Source of the DNA: Lentisphaeria bacterium
GTDB taxonomy: Bacteria > Verrucomicrobiota > Lentisphaeria > Oligosphaerales > Oligosphaeraceae
Assembly (NCBI GenBank): GCA_016287975.1
Contig: JAEEXV010000307.1
Location: 1 to 37,210 of the forward strand
Direction: 5' to 3'
DNA length: 37,210 bases
Shown here: piece after piece, positions 32,987 to 37,210 of the stretch
Layout of the letters: each line of letters begins with the position of its first letter
Numbering within the stretch: position 1 is the stretch's first letter
Program-made: the position numbers and the translations under genes
The notes under the pieces: model-generated
Database searches by the model: none
What the model was told of the DNA's origin: nothing
Seen by the model: the letters and a program-made list of their open reading frames with translations, nothing else

Positions 32987-33967
32987 ATGCCAGAAGCGCT
33001 GCTCAAAATCCAGCCCTTCCAGCGGATCGCAAATGCCCTGGAAGGGCAGATCGCGGCGGGAAAATATCCGCCGGGAACGGCCCTCCCCTCGCGCAATGTG
33101 CTGGTCCGCGAATTCGGCGCCGCACGCGCCACCATCGACCGCTCGATCGCGCTGCTCGTGAAACGCGGCCGCCTCTCCAGTCGACACGGCTCGGGCACCT
33201 ACGTGCTGCCGCCCGACACCCGAAAATATCGCGTCGCCATCTTCGGCGCCTCCGTCGACGCCGCCCACATCCCCCTGGAGTTCGCCCCCGAGTTCCTCCC
33301 CAGCGGCTTTCTCGCAACCCGCGCCGACTGGAAAAAACTCCTCGACTACGACGGCGTCCTTTTCATCATGCCCGACGCTCCCCTCATGGCCGTCGCCCGC
33401 GCCGCCGCCCCCGCCCTCCCCGTCGTCCTCGTCAACCGATTCCTCAAGGGCGTCCCCTGCGTCACGACCGACTTCGCCTGGGCCTACCAGACCATCACCC
33501 ACGACCGCCTCGACAGCCACCCTGGATGGCGCCCCGTCTACCTCGACTCCGGCTCCGACAGCCCCGCCCTCGTCTACCGACGCGTCGGATTCCTCGACGC
33601 CTGCCGCCAACTCCACCGCCGCCCCGAACGCATCCGCCTCGACGGCGACTTCACCGACAATGTCCGCCGACTCCACGAACACCTCCCCCGCCAGCGCGCC
33701 GTCATCGTCTCCGACTCACGCCTCAACACCGGTGCCTTCATGCGGTGGGCCGCCGAAACCAACGCCGCCCTCGGCGACGCCATCCTCTACAGCGACTTCG
33801 ACAACGACTACGGACGCCATGTCTGGGGGCTCCAGGTGACCAGTTTCAAGCAAAACCTCAACGCCCTCCAACAGCAGGGCGCCGATCTACTCCTCCAGAT
33901 CCTCCGCCGCCAGCCTGGCGAAGTCCAGCTCCTCGTGCGCCCGAAATTCTGCGCAGGCGACACCTGA
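32987..33967 (+). CDS. GntR-family transcriptional regulator
   Basis: This 326-residue protein has a GntR winged helix at residues 1-75: PFQRIANALEGQIAAGKYPP, GTALPSRNVLVREFGAARAT, then LVKRGRLSSRHGSGTYV. The C-terminal 250 residues look like a degenerate LacI/periplasmic-binding-type effector domain (KYRVAIFGASVDAAHI, DYDGVLFIMP, LPVVLVNRFL, RAVIVSDSRLN). It is shorter than usual and not matched to a known ligand. It starts 7 bp upstream of the kinase gene (gap 33968-33974) and is probably co-transcribed with it and with the TgpA-like gene. No Shine-Dalgarno; a leaderless start is likely. Whether it regulates this operon is unknown. Confidence 0.85.
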   Translation: MPEALLKIQPFQRIANALEGQIAAGKYPPGTALPSRNVLVREFGAARATIDRSIALLVKRGRLSSRHGSGTYVLPPDTRKYRVAIFGASVDAAHIPLEFAPEFLPSGFLATRADWKKLLDYDGVLFIMPDAPLMAVARAAAPALPVVLVNRFLKGVPCVTTDFAWAYQTITHDRLDSHPGWRPVYLDSGSDSPALVYRRVGFLDACRQLHRRPERIRLDGDFTDNVRRLHEHLPRQRAVIVSDSRLNTGAFMRWAAETNAALGDAILYSDFDNDYGRHVWGLQVTSFKQNLNALQQQGADLLLQILRRQPGEVQLLVRPKFCAGDT

Positions 33968-33974
33968 CCCCATT

Positions 33975-35699
33975 ATGCCTGAAGACCGCACCATCGTACT
34001 GCCCGACAAGACCGCCCACCGCTGGGAGGTGGAGGGGACGGCGCCCCACACCCCCAAGCCCTGGCAGCCCTTCTCCCCCCTCCCCGCAGGCCCCGACCCC
34101 TCCAGCGTCCCAGGATGCACCCTCGAAGGCATCCTCGGCTCAGGCGGCATGGGCACCGTCTACCTCGCACGCCAGGACACCCTCAACCGCAAGGTCGCCG
34201 TCAAGGTCCTCAACAGCCGCCTCGCCAACGACCCCGACTTCATCGCGCGGCTGCGGCAGGAGGCGCTCATCATGGGGGCGATGAGCCACCACAACCTCGT
34301 CGGATGCCATGACATCATCGTCACCAAAAACGGCGCCTGCATCGTCATGGAGTACATCCCAGGACACCTCAACGGACGCAACGCCGTCGAACAACTCGGC
34401 CCCATCCCTGAGCGCTACGTCGTCAAGATCCTCCTGGAGGTCACCCGCGGCCTCGCCTACGCCTACGCCAAGGGCTTCACCCACCGCGACGTCAAGCCCG
34501 ACAACATCCTCTTCAGTTTCGGCGAGGACCGCCTCCCGCACAACTACGAGGAACTCTTCCACCACCCAGACAGCCGCATCGCCATCTGCGACTTCGGCAT
34601 CGCCTCCGCAAAAGCCAATCTCCCCGCCGCCGAACCGCAGGACGACCATCCCTCCGAGACCGTGAAGGTCATGGGAAGCCCTGTCTACATGGCCCCCGAA
34701 CAGGCGGTCATGCCCGACAAGGTCGACTGCCGCACCGACATGTATTCCCTCGCCGCAACCGCCTATTTCCTGCTCACAGGCAAACCGCCCTTCACTGGAA
34801 AGGACTGGAACGCCATCCTCGACGCAAAAGTCGAACACGACCTCCCCGCGCCGCGCCTCGCCAGCGGCAAACTCTCAGGCGAGTTCAGCCATATCCTCGC
34901 GCGCATGGGGGCGCTCCTCCAGGACGACCGCTATCCCGACTACCAGTCCCTCCTCAAGGACCTCGAAGCCCTCGCCATGCGCTATGCCGACCAGATGCCC
35001 AGCCTCCGCAGCTTCCTCTACGCCCACCAGCGAGGCATCTGGTACACCCTCATCGCCCTCGTCCCCATCCTCGCCATCTCCATCGTCGCCCTCCACTGGT
35101 ACAACGCCTGGCTCGAGGACTTCGAAAAACGCCTCATCTCCCAGACCGCCAACCTCGCCCTCTGGGACGGCGCTTTCCACCAATGGCGCCAGTCCTACGA
35201 TCCGCAGAACGGGCGCTCCATCCTCCGCGCCACGCGCGGCGCGGGCGGCATCGCCATGCGCGACCGCCTCCGCCCAGGGGACTACTTCCGCATCATCCTC
35301 AAATGCCGCGGGCAGGACGCTTTCACGCTGCGCCTCTCCACCGCCTTCACCCCCGCGGGGAGCGAGCAGACCCAGACCATCGGCGTCCTCGGCGTCCGCC
35401 GTGGATCCGACAAGCGCTACCACGTCAACATGATCTCGACCGACTACGACCACTCCACCGCCCCCACTGGCAACATCCCGATCCCCGACGACTTCCCCGA
35501 CGCAGGCGAGGAGTGGCTGAACCTCAAGGTCGAGTTCACCCAGAACGCCTTCCTCGTCTGGAACCGCAGCCGCCTCCTCGGGGTCTCCCATTTCACCCTG
35601 CCCGCCGATGCCGAAAAGCAGGATATCACCTTGAATATCGCCCCCATCCGCTGCGACGAGGTGACCATCGCCAGCATCATCATCGTGCACCATCCGTGA
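33975..35699 (+). CDS. Membrane Ser/Thr protein kinase (PknB-like) with extracytoplasmic domain
   Basis: This 574-residue protein has an N-terminal Hanks-type kinase domain (about 48-335): glycine loop GSGGMGTVYLA (55-65), AVKVL with Lys77, Glu96, catalytic HRDVKPDN (170-177), DFG (206-208) and MAPEQ (239-243). All key residues are present, so it should be active. A single membrane helix follows (about 355-376), then a 195-residue outside domain with beta-rich, LamG-like character (DGAFHQWRQSYDPQNGRSIL, GDYFRIILKCRGQDAFTLRL, EWLNLKVEFTQNAFLVWNRS). PASTA repeats are absent. It lies between the GntR gene (7-bp gap) and the TgpA-like gene (9-bp gap). It probably senses an external signal and phosphorylates cytoplasmic targets; the ligand is unknown. 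No Shine-Dalgarno. Confidence 0.93.
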   Translation: MPEDRTIVLPDKTAHRWEVEGTAPHTPKPWQPFSPLPAGPDPSSVPGCTLEGILGSGGMGTVYLARQDTLNRKVAVKVLNSRLANDPDFIARLRQEALIMGAMSHHNLVGCHDIIVTKNGACIVMEYIPGHLNGRNAVEQLGPIPERYVVKILLEVTRGLAYAYAKGFTHRDVKPDNILFSFGEDRLPHNYEELFHHPDSRIAICDFGIASAKANLPAAEPQDDHPSETVKVMGSPVYMAPEQAVMPDKVDCRTDMYSLAATAYFLLTGKPPFTGKDWNAILDAKVEHDLPAPRLASGKLSGEFSHILARMGALLQDDRYPDYQSLLKDLEALAMRYADQMPSLRSFLYAHQRGIWYTLIALVPILAISIVALHWYNAWLEDFEKRLISQTANLALWDGAFHQWRQSYDPQNGRSILRATRGAGGIAMRDRLRPGDYFRIILKCRGQDAFTLRLSTAFTPAGSEQTQTIGVLGVRRGSDKRYHVNMISTDYDHSTAPTGNIPIPDDFPDAGEEWLNLKVEFTQNAFLVWNRSRLLGVSHFTLPADAEKQDITLNIAPIRCDEVTIASIIIVHHP

Positions 35700-35708
35700 C
35701 GGCACCGC

Positions 35709-37210
35709 ATGGCCACCGCCCAGTCCCCCAATTTTCCGCGCATCGAACGCGCCGCCGCCCCCGACGACCCTGAAGTCGCCTTCCTGCCGCAGTTCGTCTG
35801 CACCTTGATGCTCGTGACCGCCGTCGCCTCCGCCCTCTGGCTGCGCGGAGACGGCATCCTGACCGCCGTCGCCCTCGCGCTGGCCCCGACGGCGCTGCTG
35901 CTGGCACGCCTCCCGATGCGCTGGATCCCCGACTGGGTGCGCCAATGCATCCAGCTCGGCTTCTTCACCCTCTCCGCATGGGCCATCGACACCCGCTGGT
36001 CCGCCGTGCAGGCCGACCTGTGCATCGTCGAGGCCACCTCCATCGGACTCCCCGCGCTCCTGCTGCGCCGACGCGTCAGCGAACACAACACCCTGCTCTT
36101 CGCCTCGCTGGGCCTCCTCTGCTACGGCTGTCTCATCCCGATGCGGGAGTTCTTCCTGCCCGCCTTCGGCGCCGGGCTCGCCGCCTCGGCGCTGCTCCTC
36201 TACGGCACCCGCACCGCGCTGTACACCCGCCACCGCGGCCTGGAGGACTCCCCGTCCGTCCCGATTCCACGGCACGGCGCCTGGCTCAGCCGCCTGTGCT
36301 GGCCCGTTCTGCACGCGCTGCTGGCCGCCCTCGCCGCCATCCTCCTCTTCGGGAACTGGACGCGCCGCAGCCAGGACCGCTGGCACACGCCAGGCCTCGT
36401 CCCCGTCTCCTTCGCCGCCACCAACCGCTCCGCCCTGCCCGACAACTGGCGGCGCTGGTTCACCGCCAGCGAGCACGTCGCGCTGGAGGATGCGTCCGCC
36501 GAACTGCCAGTCATCCGCACCTCCAGCGACCGCCAGTCCGTGCAACTCGCCCCCGACGCCGATTCCATCGCCGCCAACGCCATCGGCACGGGACAGGACG
36601 GCAACGGCAACGGCGCCGCCATCGGCAAGGACCTCCTCTTCCGCGCCTTCGCCCCCGTCAAACTCTATTGGACGATGCAGGTCTACGACACCTTCGACGG
36701 CGCGCGCTGGAGCCGCTCCCGCCAACTCGCGCGGGGCGCGTCTCCCCAGGACACGCGCCTCCCCGAGACCTACGTCGAGGTCACGCAGCGCATCACCATC
36801 CTGAAGAATCCAGGCAAGACCCTGCCATACTACTATTTCCCCCAGGAACTCGTCCTCCACACCCATTCGGAGGAAAAAACCGAAGCCACCCCGCGCATCG
36901 TCCCCTTCCAATATCTCGCCTACACCATCTTCCCCACCGACAAACAACCGCCTCTCCCCTGGGACTACATGGTCACCTCCGCCGTCGCCATGACACCCCC
37001 GCCACAGACGGAAACCACCCCCCGAAACACCGCCGCAAAACCCGAACCAGCCGCAAATGCGCCCGTAGCCACGGCGTCCCGCCGTGACACCCCCAAAGAG
37101 CCACCCAAGACCATTCCTGGAAAAAACGGAACAGCCGCAAATGCGCCCGTAGCCACGGCGTCCCGCCGTGGCACCCCCAAAGAGCCACCCAAGACCATTC
37201 TTGGAAAAAC
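35709..37210 (+). CDS. TgpA-like transglutaminase-family membrane protein, 3' end cut by window edge
   Basis: The frame stays open for 500 codons to the window edge. About six hydrophobic helices in residues 26-225 are followed by an extracytoplasmic region with LYWTMQVYDTFDGARWSRS (about 318-336), which matches the 'Y-R-x-x-x-D-x-Y-D-G-x-x-W' signature before the transglutaminase core of TgpA/DUF3488 proteins. The catalytic core itself is not reached. Residues about 447-500 are a Pro/Ala/Lys-rich stretch made of an 84-bp tandem duplication. This is an odd insertion for the family, placed where the linker to the enzyme core is expected. The gene follows the kinase by 9 bp, suggesting that the two act together at the cell envelope. 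The role of these enzymes (protein cross-linking or hydrolysis) is not settled. Confidence 0.8.
   Translation, partial: MATAQSPNFPRIERAAAPDDPEVAFLPQFVCTLMLVTAVASALWLRGDGILTAVALALAPTALLLARLPMRWIPDWVRQCIQLGFFTLSAWAIDTRWSAVQADLCIVEATSIGLPALLLRRRVSEHNTLLFASLGLLCYGCLIPMREFFLPAFGAGLAASALLLYGTRTALYTRHRGLEDSPSVPIPRHGAWLSRLCWPVLHALLAALAAILLFGNWTRRSQDRWHTPGLVPVSFAATNRSALPDNWRRWFTASEHVALEDASAELPVIRTSSDRQSVQLAPDADSIAANAIGTGQDGNGNGAAIGKDLLFRAFAPVKLYWTMQVYDTFDGARWSRSRQLARGASPQDTRLPETYVEVTQRITILKNPGKTLPYYYFPQELVLHTHSEEKTEATPRIVPFQYLAYTIFPTDKQPPLPWDYMVTSAVAMTPPPQTETTPRNTAAKPEPAANAPVATASRRDTPKEPPKTIPGKNGTAANAPVATASRRGTPKEPPKTILGK
37048..37210 (+). repeat. 84-bp in-frame tandem repeat with palindromic core
   Basis: Copy 1 is 37048-37131. 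Copy 2 starts at 37132 and runs past the window edge. They differ at only two visible positions (GAC/GGC and CCT/CTT). Each contains the inverted repeat GCCACGGCG-TCC-CGCCGTGGC (37068-37088 and 37152-37172). Copy 2 is perfect and copy 1 has one mismatch. It encodes a 28-residue repeat, PVATASRRGTPKEPPK and flanks, inside the TgpA-like gene. Confidence 0.9.

Overview
The window is about two-thirds G+C. It reads as a chromosomal segment of a PVC-group bacterium, most likely Lentisphaerota (Victivallales-like, gut or rumen type). The lineage call is inference. It rests on a short-leader pseudopilin ending in an H-X9-DG motif, an SSS symporter next to an RraA-type protein, GntR-headed regulators with periplasmic-binding-protein-like effector domains, glycoside-hydrolase-like barrel proteins, an AAA-ATPase/PD-(D/E)XK protein, a BspA-type leucine-rich-repeat surface protein and a short ParE. 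No rRNA, tRNA, IS element or CRISPR array was found.

Layout. 1-1300 (-) is a truncated, unrecognised soluble protein. 1487-6118 (+) is a probable operon of MFS transporter, NAT/GNAT-like acyltransferase, DUF2304 membrane protein, family 2 glycosyltransferase and GHL10-like hydrolase. 6330-14003 (-) holds an AAA/nuclease protein, then an accessory catabolic module of RraA-like protein, SSS symporter, pseudopilin and secreted hydrolase-like protein. Across a 720-bp repeat-filled intergenic region lies a divergent GntR-type regulator (14726-15787, +). 15921-16977 (-) encodes rubrerythrin and a small exported coiled-coil protein, each with an intrinsic terminator. 17182-20501 (+) carries a CocE-like hydrolase that lacks its serine nucleophile, then ssb, rsmE and a small membrane protein. 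20516-21019 (-) is an XRE-type regulator. 21541-27629 (-) is a housekeeping run in the order dksA-like, lspA, miaA, coaE, a zinc-ribbon/acidic/histone-H1-like protein, parE. 28308-32915 (+) is a 1535-residue BspA-like LRR protein. 32987-37210 (+) is a GntR regulator, a membrane Ser/Thr kinase and a truncated TgpA-like transglutaminase.

Non-coding structure is the most unusual part. Four intergenic regions carry long tandem arrays with a 7-bp period built on a GAYYCNN-type heptamer. Three of these arrays abut a short hairpin element whose stem covaries between copies (two more copies sit at 5024-5089). The tetranucleotide CCGG is strongly avoided: reading by eye, I find only two in the 4.6-kb LRR gene, where codons before glycine switch from NCC to NCA or NCT. 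Two genes (17182 and 32987) have -10 boxes seven bases before the ATG, which suggests leaderless transcripts, while others have strong Shine-Dalgarno sequences.
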